Part shown: positions 48,544 to 57,413 of the stretch, in pieces
How the letters are laid out: every line of letters starts with the position of its first letter
How positions within the stretch are numbered: position 1 is the stretch's first letter
NCBI GenBank assembly: GCA_937946835.1
Contig: CALFAV010000011.1
Coordinates: 23,850-87,849 of the forward strand
DNA: 64,000 bases
Direction of reading: 5' to 3'
DNA from: an uncultured Verrucomicrobiae bacterium
GTDB lineage: Bacteria > Verrucomicrobiota > Verrucomicrobiia > Limisphaerales > J093
The notes under the pieces: generated by a model
What the model was told of the DNA's origin: nothing
Databases searched by the model: none
The model's input: only the letters and a program-made list of their open reading frames with translations
Translations under genes and position numbers: made by a program

Positions 48544-48634
48544 TGGCGGAGAGGGGGAGATTCGAACTCCCGGTGGGGTATTAGCCCACTCACGCTCTCC
48601 AGGCGTGCGCATTAAACCACTCTGCCACCTCTCC
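48544..48634 (-). tRNA. tRNA-Ser (GGA)
   Basis: On the minus strand it begins GGAGAGGTGGCAGAGTGG and ends CCTCTCC-G-CCA. The acceptor stem pairs perfectly, the anticodon loop contains GGA, there is a long variable arm, and the T-loop is GTTCGAATC. The terminal CCA is encoded at 48544-48546. Confidence 0.95.
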
Positions 48635-48785
48635 GCCGCGACCGGGGACAATTTGCTCCGGCCCCCCGGTGTCCGCAACGCTTTTTGCCCCGCGCCCGTC
48701 GCGGTTCCGGCGGCCCGCCCGGGGATGGGACCGGAGCGGGACCGCCGTTGCCGGGGGCACCGGCCGGGCGTTACCCTGTGGCCCG

Positions 48786-49349
48786 ATGAACGGTGTTGCC
48801 GTCCTGGCATTGACCTGGTTCGAGTGGGCGGAGTTCCTCAGTTACGTGGTGACCATCTTCGGTTTCCCGATGGCCATCCTGGTGTTTCTGTACGAGCAGC
48901 GCAAGGAGCGGCGGGGCGAGGCGGAGGCGATTTACCAGCGGCTGTCGGACGAGTACGTGAACTTCCAGAAGCTGGTGTTGGACAATGCGGATTTGCGCCT
49001 GCTGCGGGCGCCGGGGCACCGGATGGACTTGAACGAGGAGCAACGCGAACGCCAGTTGGCCATCTTCAGCATCCTGATTTCCCTCTTCGAACGGGCCTAC
49101 CTGCTGGTGTACGAGGAACGGATGGACCGGCAGTTGCAGCGGCTCTGGCAGTCCTGGGCGGATTACATGCGGGAATGGTGCCGGCGGCCGGATTTTCGGG
49201 AGTTGCTGCCCGAATTGCTCGAGGGCGAGGACGAGGAGTTCGCCGCGTACATCCGGGGCATCGCCGCCGAAGAGGCCGGTCGGGCCGGGCTGGTGCCGGC
49301 GGGCGAGGCCGGTCCCGGCCGGGCGGCGGGGTCGGATCAATCCAGGTGA
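48786..49349 (+). CDS. Hypothetical protein with one N-terminal membrane helix
   Basis: A 187-residue protein not recognised as a named family. One hydrophobic segment (FLSYVVTIFGFPMAILVFLY, about residues 17-36) is followed by a charged helical region with many Arg, Glu and Leu residues (YEQRKERRGEAEAIYQRLSDEYVNF). A tail rich in Gly and Ala ends it. This arrangement resembles proteins of the DUF6082/pentapeptide-neighbour type found as small membrane sensors, but I cannot name a function. The start ATG 48786 puts the helix near the N-terminus. Its 3' end overlaps the convergent rhaM-like gene by 13 bases. Confidence 0.65.
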   Translation: MNGVAVLALTWFEWAEFLSYVVTIFGFPMAILVFLYEQRKERRGEAEAIYQRLSDEYVNFQKLVLDNADLRLLRAPGHRMDLNEEQRERQLAIFSILISLFERAYLLVYEERMDRQLQRLWQSWADYMREWCRRPDFRELLPELLEGEDEEFAAYIRGIAAEEAGRAGLVPAGEAGPGRAAGSDQSR

Positions 49350-49681
49350 CAGACCTCCTCCATCTCCGCCCACCACTCGCCGGGCGCGCGGTCGGGCAAC
49401 GGTTCCTGGCAGGGGTCGGTCAGCCGCCACCAGCGCCGGGTCTCCGGGTCGGCCGCCATTGTTGCCATGTCCGCGGCGTGATCCGGGCCGGTGTACTCGT
49501 AGTACATGAAGAGGTAATGTTTCCCGTCCGGGAGCCGGCGCAGGTAGATGCTGAAGTTGCGGATGTGGCAGGCGCGGATCATGTCCCGCACCCCGGGCCA
49601 GACGGCGGCGTGGAGGCGTTTGTACTCTTCGACCTTGTCAGCGCGCAGGCCGATGACCTTGCCGTAGCGTTGGACGTTCAT
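49337..49681 (-). CDS. rhaM: L-rhamnose mutarotase-family protein
   Basis: A 114-residue protein of the RhaM family, which interconverts alpha and beta anomers of L-rhamnose. VEEYKRLHAAVWPGVRDMI contains the conserved catalytic-site His. The strands NFSIYLRRLPDGKHYLFMYYEYTG and a C-terminal WWAEMEEVCHLD match the dimeric ferredoxin-like fold. No other rhamnose gene is nearby. It follows a DUF1080 gene by 16 bases on the same strand, suggesting that both act on sugars from outside the cell. The true substrate may differ from rhamnose. Confidence 0.85.
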   Translation of the reverse strand: MNVQRYGKVIGLRADKVEEYKRLHAAVWPGVRDMIRACHIRNFSIYLRRLPDGKHYLFMYYEYTGPDHAADMATMAADPETRRWWRLTDPCQEPLPDRAPGEWWAEMEEVCHLD

Positions 49682-49697
49682 GGGACCGCCGGTGAGG

Positions 49698-50450
49698 TCA
49701 GGGCAGCTGGCGGAGGCGCAGGTTTTTGAACTCGATCGGTGCGCCCTCGGACTCCAGGCACAGGTACCCGGTGCGCGGCTCGCAGCCGGTGCCGCCGGAG
49801 ACTTCCTCGCCGTTGACCCAGAGCCGCACCTCGCCGTTGAGGGCGCGCACGTAGTAGTGGTTCCACTCGCCGACGCCCCGGCTGAGGTGCTTGCGGGGGA
49901 AACTGCGCCGGCCGTCGGGCGCCGCGGGTGGGAAGGGGGTCATGCGCGATTTGCCCACCGGAAAGACGTCGCCGTGGGTGGTGAACCAGTCGGGTTTTTT
50001 GCCGGTCTGTTTCTCGTACTGGACGGCGTAACCGTGGTCGAGCACCTGTACCTCGATGCCCCCGGGCGGGAGCTGACCGGGCTTCAATCCCGCCAGGGCC
50101 TCCGGGCTCGCCCAGAGAAACACGCCGGAGTTGCCGCCCTCGGTCAGGTGCCGCCACTGGACCACCAGCTCGAAGTTCGTGTAGGGCTGCCGGCTGCGGA
50201 TGACCCCGATGGGTTGGCCGGTGCCGCGAATCACGCCCTCGGCCTCGGACCAGGTGTCCGGGGCGCAATTGACGTTTTCAAAGTCAGCCAGGCTCAGCGG
50301 CCGCCACCCGGGCTCGTGGCCGGTGATCCAGGCGCGGGGCGGTTCGGAAGGTGGCTCGGCCGCCAGCCGGGGCAGCGCCGGGCCAAGCCCCAAACCGGCG
50401 GCCAGGAACGGCAAAACCAGGCAGACACAGAATCTGTGGGCCAAGTGCAT
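49698..50450 (-). CDS. Secreted DUF1080 protein
   Basis: A 250-residue protein with a signal peptide (MHLAHRFCVCLVLPFLAAG, cut near LAAEPP). The DUF1080 jelly-roll is recognised by WRPLSLADFENVN, NFELVVQWRHLTEGGNSGVFLWAS, GGIEVQVLDHGY and WNHYYVRALNGEVRLWVNGEEV. It is related to, but clearly different from, the DUF1080 protein encoded at 20.8 kb. Such proteins are thought to bind or hydrolyse (3-keto) glycosides. It probably forms an operon with the rhaM-like gene (16-base gap) and is divergent from citrate synthase. Confidence 0.85.
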   Translation of the reverse strand: MHLAHRFCVCLVLPFLAAGLGLGPALPRLAAEPPSEPPRAWITGHEPGWRPLSLADFENVNCAPDTWSEAEGVIRGTGQPIGVIRSRQPYTNFELVVQWRHLTEGGNSGVFLWASPEALAGLKPGQLPPGGIEVQVLDHGYAVQYEKQTGKKPDWFTTHGDVFPVGKSRMTPFPPAAPDGRRSFPRKHLSRGVGEWNHYYVRALNGEVRLWVNGEEVSGGTGCEPRTGYLCLESEGAPIEFKNLRLRQLP

Positions 50451-50519
50451 GAGGCCATGCTAACGCGCCTTCGGCGGCCGAACAGGGTTTTGTGCGCCGC
50501 GGGGGGGAGTCTGCGTTGC

Positions 50520-50554
50520 GGCGGCAGCGCAGCCGCCCCGGGGCTTTGCCCCGG
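50520..50554. other. Two adjacent GC-rich hairpins between divergent genes
   Basis: GGCGGC/GCCGCC (50520-50525, 50532-50537) is immediately followed by CCGGGGC-TTT-GCCCCGG (50538-50554). Both stems are perfect. There is no T-run. They lie in the 203-base gap upstream of citrate synthase, about 100 bases before its start. The role is unknown. Confidence 0.4.
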
Positions 50555-50653
50555 CTGAGGCACCGGGTTTGACCCGGACAGATGCTTGCCAGCCTGCGGG
50601 CAGTTCCCCAAACTGCCCGCTTTGCAAAGCACTGGACACTCAACGCACCGGTC

Positions 50654-51943
50654 ATGAACTCCGAAGCCATCCTCGAACTCGAAGGCAAGCGCTACTCCCT
50701 GCCCACCGTGGTCGGCACGGAAAATGAAAAGGCCGTGGTGATCAGTTCGCTGCGCGACCAGACCGGCTACATCACCCTGGACGACGGCTACGCCAACACC
50801 GGCTCCTGCCAGAGCCGGATCACCTTCATTGACGGGGAAAAGGGCATTCTGCGGTACCGCGGCATCCCCATCGAGGAACTGGCCGAGAAATCCACCTTCA
50901 TCGAGACCGCCTACCTGTTGATCTACGGGGAACTGCCCACCCACGCCCAGTTGCGGCGTTTCTCGGACCTGCTCACCGAGAACCAGCACTTGCACGAGGA
51001 CATGAAGCACCATTTCGAGGGCTTCCCCGCCACGGCGCATCCGATGGCCATCCTCTCGGCGATGATCAACGCCAGCAGTTGCTTCTACCCGGGTTTGATG
51101 GGCCGGGCCAACAAGGAGCGTTTCGAGGTGCACGCCGCCCGGCTCATTTCCCAGGTCCGCACCATCGCCGCCTTCTCGTACCGCAAGTCCCGCGGTCTGC
51201 CGATCATCTATCCCAAGCCGGGGTACAAGTACACGGCCAACTTCCTGCACATGATGTTCTCCGAGCCGTATCAGGACTACGAGCTCAAACCGGAGGTGGT
51301 CAAGGCCCTGGACCTGATCTTCCTGCTCCACGCCGACCACGAGCAGAACTGCTCGACCGCCACCGTGCGCATGGTGGCCTCCAGCCAGGCCAATCTCTTC
51401 GCCTGCGCCGCCGCCGGGGTGTGCGCGCTGTGGGGGCCGCTTCACGGCGGGGCCAATCAGGCGGTGATTGAAATGCTCCAGGACATCCATGAGTCCGGCG
51501 ATGACGGCTCGCGCTTCATCGCCGCCGCCAAGGACAAAAACAGCGGTCACCGGCTCATGGGCTTCGGCCACCGCGTGTACAAGAATTACGACCCCCGCGC
51601 CCGGATCATCAAGGCCGCCTGTGACCGGCTCCTCAACACGCTCCACATCAACGACCCGTTGCTGGACATCGCCAAGAAGCTCGAGGAGACCGCCCTCCAG
51701 GACGAGTACTTCATTTCCCGCAAGCTCTACCCCAACGTGGACTTTTACAGCGGCATCATCATGCGCGCCCTGAACATCCCGGTGGAGATGTTCACGGTCA
51801 TCTTCGCCATCGGCCGCATGCCGGGCTGGATCGCCAACTTCAAGGAAATCCTCGACGACCCCAAGAGCCGCATCTACCGGCCGCGCCAGATTTACCAGGG
51901 CCCCACCCTGCGCCATTACGTGCCCATTGACCAACGGGGGTAG
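50654..51943 (+). CDS. gltA: Citrate synthase
   Basis: A 429-residue enzyme condensing acetyl-CoA and oxaloacetate to citrate, the first step of the TCA cycle. The active-site helix regions are [14 protein letters not shown] (first catalytic His), [13 protein letters not shown] (second His) and [15 protein letters not shown], and VDFYSGI supplies the aspartate. The N-terminal beta segment ([31 protein letters not shown]) is that of the type II Gram-negative enzyme. ATG 50654 is chosen; an in-frame start 72 bases upstream would add a poorly conserved extension. Confidence 0.95.
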   Translation: MNSEAILELEGKRYSLPTVVGTENEKAVVISSLRDQTGYITLDDGYANTGSCQSRITFIDGEKGILRYRGIPIEELAEKSTFIETAYLLIYGELPTHAQLRRFSDLLTENQHLHEDMKHHFEGFPATAHPMAILSAMINASSCFYPGLMGRANKERFEVHAARLISQVRTIAAFSYRKSRGLPIIYPKPGYKYTANFLHMMFSEPYQDYELKPEVVKALDLIFLLHADHEQNCSTATVRMVASSQANLFACAAAGVCALWGPLHGGANQAVIEMLQDIHESGDDGSRFIAAAKDKNSGHRLMGFGHRVYKNYDPRARIIKAACDRLLNTLHINDPLLDIAKKLEETALQDEYFISRKLYPNVDFYSGIIMRALNIPVEMFTVIFAIGRMPGWIANFKEILDDPKSRIYRPRQIYQGPTLRHYVPIDQRG

Positions 51944-52202
51944 CCGAATCGGTTGAAGCGCGTCCCGACGCCGCGATCCGCCGGGTTGGCCGCTCGACGC
52001 TGCCGACGGGCCGGGGGATGGCTGCGTCCAAAACCGGGCAGGGGTATTGCCACGTGGCTGAACCGCCGCGCGCGCATCGCTGCTTGCCCCCACGGCCGGG
52101 TCCTGCCCCGGTGAACAACCGGTCAATGCGCGGGGGATTGATGCCAACAACTTTTCCTCCGCCGACATTGCTTCCGCCCGCGCGCCTTGATTTGCTGGTC
52201 CC

Positions 52203-53711
52203 ATGCTGGATGCCCTCCCCGACCCCGCTGCCGGCGTGCCGACGCCGGATTTGAAACAGACCCGCCGCCCCAAAGCTGCCCGCAGCGACGCCCCGCGGTT
52301 GGACCGGATTCCCCCCCATTCGGTGGAAGCCGAAAAAGGGGTGCTGGGGTGCGTGCTGCTGGCGCCGCGGGAGGGTGTGGGGGCCTGCTTCGAGCAGTTC
52401 GCGCGCGGGGAGGATTTCTTTTACGACCCCCGCCACCAGGTGATTTTTTCGACCATCGTCGAACTGTGCGACCAACAGGCGGCGGTGGACCTGGTGACCC
52501 TCGGCACGCGGCTTCAGGACAAGGGCGTGCTCGAGAGCGTGGGCGGCTACCCCTACCTGAGCGAGTTGCTGGACACGGTGCCCTCGGCGGCGAACCTGGG
52601 GTACTACCTGGCCATTGTCCGGGAAAAGTACCTGTTGCGCCGGCTCATCAGCACCTGCACGCGCCTGGTGGGCGAGGCGTACGAGGAGAGCGCCAATGTG
52701 GGCGCGTTTCTGGACCGGGCGGAGGCGGAAATCCTGGCGGTCAACCAGGAACGCAAGAGCGCCGGCGCCAAATCCATCCACGATCTGGTCAACAAGGCGA
52801 TGCACCGGATCGAGTACTTCTTCAACCATCGCGGCCAGTTGTCCGGGCTGGCCACGGGCTTTCCCGATCTGGACCGCAAGACCAACGGGCTGCAGCCCGG
52901 AGAAATGATTGTGATCGCGGCCCGGCCGAGCATGGGCAAGACCAGCCTGGCCATGAACATTGCCGCGCACGTGGCCACGGTGCAGCGCCTGCCCGTGGCG
53001 GTGTTCAGTCTGGAAATGACGGCCGAGGCCCTGGTCATGCGCCTGCTTTGTTCCCTGGCGCGGGTGAACCACCACACCATCCGCGAAGGGGGCCTCCAGG
53101 AGGCGGACTTCCACCGCATCACCGAGGCCACCGGCATCCTTGCCAACGCGCCCCTGTACATTGACGACACCGCCGGGCTGACCATCCTGCAACTGCGCGC
53201 CCGCGCCCGGCGCCTCAAGGAACGCCATGACATCAGGCTCTTTGTGATTGACTACCTCCAGTTGCTCCAGTCTGCTTCCCCGCGCCGCGGGGACCCGAAT
53301 CGCGCCCAGGAAATCGCCGAGATTTCCAGCGGGGTCAAAGCCCTGGCCAAGGAACTGGATGTGCCGGTGATCGTGCTCAGCCAGTTGAACCGCGACCTGG
53401 AGCGGGACCGGACCCGCAAGCCGCGGCTCTCGGACCTGCGCGAATCGGGGGCGATCGAACAGGATGCGGACGTGGTGGGCCTCTTGTACAAGGCCAACCC
53501 CAAAGACCCCCGGGAACCCGCCCCGGCGGAGGACGACGACGAGAGCGCGGCCAGTGATGCGCTGGCGGTGAATTTGCTGATCGCCAAACAACGCAACGGT
53601 CCCACCGGGGACATTCATCTGACCTTTATGAAGTCCTACACCCGCTTCGAGAGTGGCGCCCTTGTGCGCCTGGACGAGGCCGGGGCCGAGACCACCGAGA
53701 CCGCCTCATGA
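52203..53711 (+). CDS. dnaB: Replicative DNA helicase DnaB
   Basis: A 502-residue hexameric helicase. The N-terminal domain begins PPHSVEAEKGVLGCVLL. The RecA-like part has ATGFPDLDRKTNGLQPGEM, Walker A ARPSMGKTS near residues 240-248, FSLEMTAEALVMRLL and Walker B LFVIDYLQLLQ; LSDLRESGAIEQDADVV holds the conserved motif 4/Arg finger region. The N-terminal 35 residues are Pro/Lys-rich and variable. The bamA start overlaps its stop by 4 bases, an unusual coupling. Confidence 0.95.
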   Translation: MLDALPDPAAGVPTPDLKQTRRPKAARSDAPRLDRIPPHSVEAEKGVLGCVLLAPREGVGACFEQFARGEDFFYDPRHQVIFSTIVELCDQQAAVDLVTLGTRLQDKGVLESVGGYPYLSELLDTVPSAANLGYYLAIVREKYLLRRLISTCTRLVGEAYEESANVGAFLDRAEAEILAVNQERKSAGAKSIHDLVNKAMHRIEYFFNHRGQLSGLATGFPDLDRKTNGLQPGEMIVIAARPSMGKTSLAMNIAAHVATVQRLPVAVFSLEMTAEALVMRLLCSLARVNHHTIREGGLQEADFHRITEATGILANAPLYIDDTAGLTILQLRARARRLKERHDIRLFVIDYLQLLQSASPRRGDPNRAQEIAEISSGVKALAKELDVPVIVLSQLNRDLERDRTRKPRLSDLRESGAIEQDADVVGLLYKANPKDPREPAPAEDDDESAASDALAVNLLIAKQRNGPTGDIHLTFMKSYTRFESGALVRLDEAGAETTETAS

Positions 53712-56131
53712 ACGCGCGTGTGTGGTCGTGTCTGGGGTTGGGGCTGGCCCTGTTCGGCGGGAGCGCGCTCCGGCCGCTGCGGGCGCAGGCCGAGCCGGTC
53801 ATCAAAGCCGTCGAAATCGAGCACGTCGGCCCTCCCGCCGCCAGCGAGGGCCTGATCCGCTCCAGCATTCGCGCCCGGCCCGGAGAGGTGTACCGGCGCA
53901 CCAGCGTGGACGATGACGTGCGCAGCCTCTACGCGACCGGGTACTTTTACAACATCCAGGTCAACGAGGTGCCGGACGGCGACGGGGTGCGGCTGGTGTT
54001 TCGCGTCCAGGGCAAGCCCACCCTCACGCGGATTGAATTCCGCGGCAACACGAAGTACTCGGAGAAGAAGCTGCTCAAAAAGGTCACCTCCAAGGTCGGC
54101 CAGCCCCTGGACGAGCGGAAGCTGTTCAACGACACCCAGGAGATTCTCAAGCTGTACCAAAAGGCCGGGTACCAGCGCACCCAGGTCAGGTACGTGCCGG
54201 TGATTGATGCCGCCCTGGGACGCGGCACGGTGACCTTCGAAATCACCGAGGCGCCCAAGGTCAAGATTGACGACGTGCAGTTTATCGGCGCCCGGGCCTT
54301 CAGCCAGGGCAAGCTGCGCCGGGCCATCAAAACCCGCCGGCACTGGTTCCTGTCCTGGTTGACCGGCAGCGGCAAACTCAAAGACGAGGTCTTCGCCGAG
54401 GACCGCCAGCGGCTGACCGAGTTTTACCGCGAGGCCGGCTACATTGACTTCGAGATCCGGGACGTCCAGTTCGAGCAGGTGAACCCGAAGTGGATGGTGA
54501 TCAAATTCTTCATCAACGAGGGGACCCAGTACCGGGTGGGCGCGGTGGACTTCAAGGGCAACGACCTCTTTCCCACCGACGAGATCATCAGCCGCATGGT
54601 CACCCGCGAAAAAGGCAGGGTCGCCCGCGGCCTGAGCATGGGCCCGGGGGCGGTGTTCACCCCCAGCGGGCTGGCCCGCGACCGGGAGGGCATTCAGGAT
54701 TTCTACGGGGCGCGCGGATACATTGATGCCACCGTGAGCCACCGGCTCCGTCCCAACACGTCCCTGGGGACAATGGACGTGACCTACCAGATCAACGAGG
54801 GGCAGAAATCCTACATCGAGAAGATCGAAATCCGCGGCAACACCAAGACCCGGGACAAGGTCATTCGGCGCGAACTGGCCGTGAACCCCGGCGAGGTCTT
54901 CGACATGGTCCGGGTCAAGCTCAGCACCAACCGCCTCTACGGTCTGAACTACTTCAGCAAGGTGGACGCCGCGCCCGAGCCCACCGACGTGCCCGACCGC
55001 AAAAACCTCGTCATCGGCGTCGAGGAAAAGAGCACCGGCGACGTGCGCGTGGGGGCGGGCTTCAGCTCGCTGGATCAACTGACCGGCTTCTTCGAATTGA
55101 GCCAGGGCAACTACGACCTGTTCAAACCCCCGTACTTCCTGGGCACCGGCGGCGGGCAGAAGCTCCGCCTGCGCCTGGCCGTGGGGACCCGGCGGCGCGA
55201 CTTCCAGCTCACCTTCATCGAGCCGTGGTTCCTGGGGCGCAAGCTCGCCCTGGCCACCGACCTGTTCTACCGCGAGCTGTTTTACTACAGCGACCTGTAC
55301 GACATCGTCCAGGGGGGTGCCCGGATCACCCTCACCCGCGCGCTCTGGAGCGACCTCTGGCGCGGCACCATCGGGTACGCCGTCGAAAACATCGGCGTGG
55401 TGAACTTGCCCGCAGTGCGGGTGGTCCCCGGGCCGGACGGCCAGCCCGTGGAGGTGGACCGCGTGCCGCGGGAAATCCGGGCCGAAGAGGGCTATTCGCT
55501 GGCCTCCAAGGTCCTGGCTTCTCTCACCTACGACACCCGCAACAGCGTGTTCCTGCCCAACCGCGGCCAGCAAACCACCCTCCGCGGGGAAATTGCCGGC
55601 GGCCCGCTCGGCGGTGACACCGACTTCTACAAAATCGAACTCGAGACCGCCCACTACTTCCGCGGCCTGCTGCCCGGACACGTGCTCGAACTGGTCGGCC
55701 GCATCGGGGTGGTGGACAACCACGGTTTCGACACCCATGTCCGGCTGTTCGACCGGTTCTTCCTGGGCGGCCTGTACACCTTGCGCGGCTACCGGTTCCG
55801 CAGCATCGGCCCCTACGACGCCACCGGGGATGAACCCCTGGGCGGCCGCACCTTCTGGTTCGCCTCCGCCGAATACAGCATCCCCATCATTGAACGCCTG
55901 CGCCTGGCGGCGTTCTATGACATCGGCAACGTGTACCCAGACGCCTACAGCTTCGAAACCGCCGGACCGGACTACGGCCCCTACACCGACAACTGGGGCC
56001 TGGGCATCCGGCTGAACATCCCCGGCATGGGGCCGCTGCGCCTGGACTACGCCATCCCGCTCAGCCACGACCGGTTCGTGAGCGGCAACGGTCGCTTCCA
56101 GTTCAGCGTCGGCTACACCCGGGACTACTGA
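53708..56131 (+). CDS. bamA: Outer membrane assembly factor BamA
   Basis: An 807-residue Omp85 protein that inserts beta-barrels into the outer membrane. After the signal peptide (MNARVWSCLGLGLALFGGS, cut near LRAQA) there are five POTRA domains up to about residue 440; recurring motifs are FRGNTKYSEKKLLK and IRGNTKTRDKVIRR. The barrel then begins at VGAGFSSLDQLTG. The conserved loop-6 signature LRGYRF lies at 692-697, and the last strand ends in FQFSVGYTRDY rather than a terminal Phe. It is followed 32 bases later by the Skp-like chaperone, the usual partner order. Confidence 0.95.
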   Translation: MNARVWSCLGLGLALFGGSALRPLRAQAEPVIKAVEIEHVGPPAASEGLIRSSIRARPGEVYRRTSVDDDVRSLYATGYFYNIQVNEVPDGDGVRLVFRVQGKPTLTRIEFRGNTKYSEKKLLKKVTSKVGQPLDERKLFNDTQEILKLYQKAGYQRTQVRYVPVIDAALGRGTVTFEITEAPKVKIDDVQFIGARAFSQGKLRRAIKTRRHWFLSWLTGSGKLKDEVFAEDRQRLTEFYREAGYIDFEIRDVQFEQVNPKWMVIKFFINEGTQYRVGAVDFKGNDLFPTDEIISRMVTREKGRVARGLSMGPGAVFTPSGLARDREGIQDFYGARGYIDATVSHRLRPNTSLGTMDVTYQINEGQKSYIEKIEIRGNTKTRDKVIRRELAVNPGEVFDMVRVKLSTNRLYGLNYFSKVDAAPEPTDVPDRKNLVIGVEEKSTGDVRVGAGFSSLDQLTGFFELSQGNYDLFKPPYFLGTGGGQKLRLRLAVGTRRRDFQLTFIEPWFLGRKLALATDLFYRELFYYSDLYDIVQGGARITLTRALWSDLWRGTIGYAVENIGVVNLPAVRVVPGPDGQPVEVDRVPREIRAEEGYSLASKVLASLTYDTRNSVFLPNRGQQTTLRGEIAGGPLGGDTDFYKIELETAHYFRGLLPGHVLELVGRIGVVDNHGFDTHVRLFDRFFLGGLYTLRGYRFRSIGPYDATGDEPLGGRTFWFASAEYSIPIIERLRLAAFYDIGNVYPDAYSFETAGPDYGPYTDNWGLGIRLNIPGMGPLRLDYAIPLSHDRFVSGNGRFQFSVGYTRDY

Positions 56132-56163
56132 CCCCGCACCGCAACCAACCCACCAATTCGACC

Positions 56164-56772
56164 ATGAAAACCCGCACCTGCAGTCTGCTCACCGCCCTGC
56201 TCCTGGGCCTGGCCGCCTTCAGCGCCCAGGCCCAGAGCAAAATGGCCGTCGTCAACATGAAGACGGTCTTCGACGGTTATTGGAAGACCAAACAGTCTGA
56301 CGCCACCATCAAGGAGCGCCAGGCCGAGTACGAAAAGGAACGGCGCAAAATGCAGGAGGACTTCGAGAAGCTCAACGCCGAGTTCCGCGAGCTGGATCGC
56401 AGCGCCCGCGACCTGGCCGTGTCCGAGGAGGAACAGCGCAAACGGCGCGACGCCGCCAACAGCAAGCTGCTCGAAATCCGCGAAATCGAGCGCAGCGTGC
56501 GCGACTACGACGCCAACTTCCGCACCCAGATTGCCGACCAGATTCAACGCCTGCGCGAAAACATCTTCCGCGACATCCGGGAGGTGGTCGAGGCCCGCGC
56601 CCGTGCCGCCGGCTACAACCTGGTGCTCAACACCGCCGCCGAGCAGAATCAGGTGCCCGTGGTCATGTACCACACCGGCCTGCCCGACCTGACCCAGGAG
56701 GTGCTCAACGAACTCAACTCCAAGGCCCCCCCCGGAGCGCTCGAGTCAAAAACCGAACCCAAGAAACCCTGA
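56164..56772 (+). CDS. skp: OmpH/Skp-family periplasmic chaperone
   Basis: A 202-residue exported protein. The signal peptide MKTRTCSLLTALLLGLAAF is cut after SAQA. The mature protein starts SKMAVVNMKTVFDGYWKT, the conserved first strand of OmpH. A long, highly charged double-helical arm follows, and then the return strand (AAGYNLVLNTAAEQNQVPVVMY). Skp holds unfolded outer-membrane proteins on their way to BamA, the preceding gene. The charged arm is longer and more acidic/basic alternating than in E. coli Skp. Confidence 0.92.
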   Translation: MKTRTCSLLTALLLGLAAFSAQAQSKMAVVNMKTVFDGYWKTKQSDATIKERQAEYEKERRKMQEDFEKLNAEFRELDRSARDLAVSEEEQRKRRDAANSKLLEIREIERSVRDYDANFRTQIADQIQRLRENIFRDIREVVEARARAAGYNLVLNTAAEQNQVPVVMYHTGLPDLTQEVLNELNSKAPPGALESKTEPKKP

Positions 56773-56866
56773 AGCGCGGCCGGCGCTTCCCCCGCCGGGT
56801 TCTCGGCAGGGCCGACGGCGCCGCAGGCTTGTCCCCCGCTCCGGGGTCCGTTAAACCACCGCCCGC

Positions 56867-57361
56867 ATGAATCCATCCGCCCCTTCCCTGGTTGCGGTCC
56901 TCATGGGCAGCAAGTCTGACTGGGACGTGATGCGCCACGCGCACGAAACCCTGGATCGTTTCGGCATCCCCCACGAATGCCGCGTGCTCTCCGCCCACCG
57001 CACCCCGAAAGAGACCGCCGAGTACGTCGCCGCCGCCGAGGGGCGCGGGGTGGCAGTGATCATTGCGGCCGCCGGTGGCGCGGCTCACCTGGCCGGGGTG
57101 TGCGCGGCGCACACCGTGTTGCCGGTGCTGGGCGTGCCGATGGAAAGCAGCGCGCTCCAGGGGCTTGATTCCCTCCTCTCCACCGTGCAAATGCCCGGGG
57201 GCATCCCCGTGGGCACCCTGGCCATCGGCCGGGCGGGAGCCGTGAACGCAGCGTTGCTGGCGGTGGCCATTCTCGGACTCCAACGCCCCGAACTGCGCCA
57301 GCGCCTGCGCGAGTTCCGCGCCGAGCAGGCCCGCAAGATTCTCGCCGAATCCCTCCCCTGA
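56867..57361 (+). CDS. purE: N5-carboxyaminoimidazole ribonucleotide mutase
   Basis: A 164-residue enzyme of purine synthesis that moves the carboxyl group from N5 to C4 of the imidazole ring. The motifs MGSKSDWD (14-20), SAHRTP with catalytic His44, GGAAHLAG and VPMESSALQGLDSLLSTVQMP are those of class I (bacterial) PurE. purK is not adjacent and not present in the window. It lies 94 bases after skp and may have its own promoter. Confidence 0.94.
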   Translation: MNPSAPSLVAVLMGSKSDWDVMRHAHETLDRFGIPHECRVLSAHRTPKETAEYVAAAEGRGVAVIIAAAGGAAHLAGVCAAHTVLPVLGVPMESSALQGLDSLLSTVQMPGGIPVGTLAIGRAGAVNAALLAVAILGLQRPELRQRLREFRAEQARKILAESLP

Positions 57362-57413
57362 CCTGACAGCACCCCGGCTGGCAGGCCCGCCCGGGCGCGG
57401 GTAATTTGATCCC

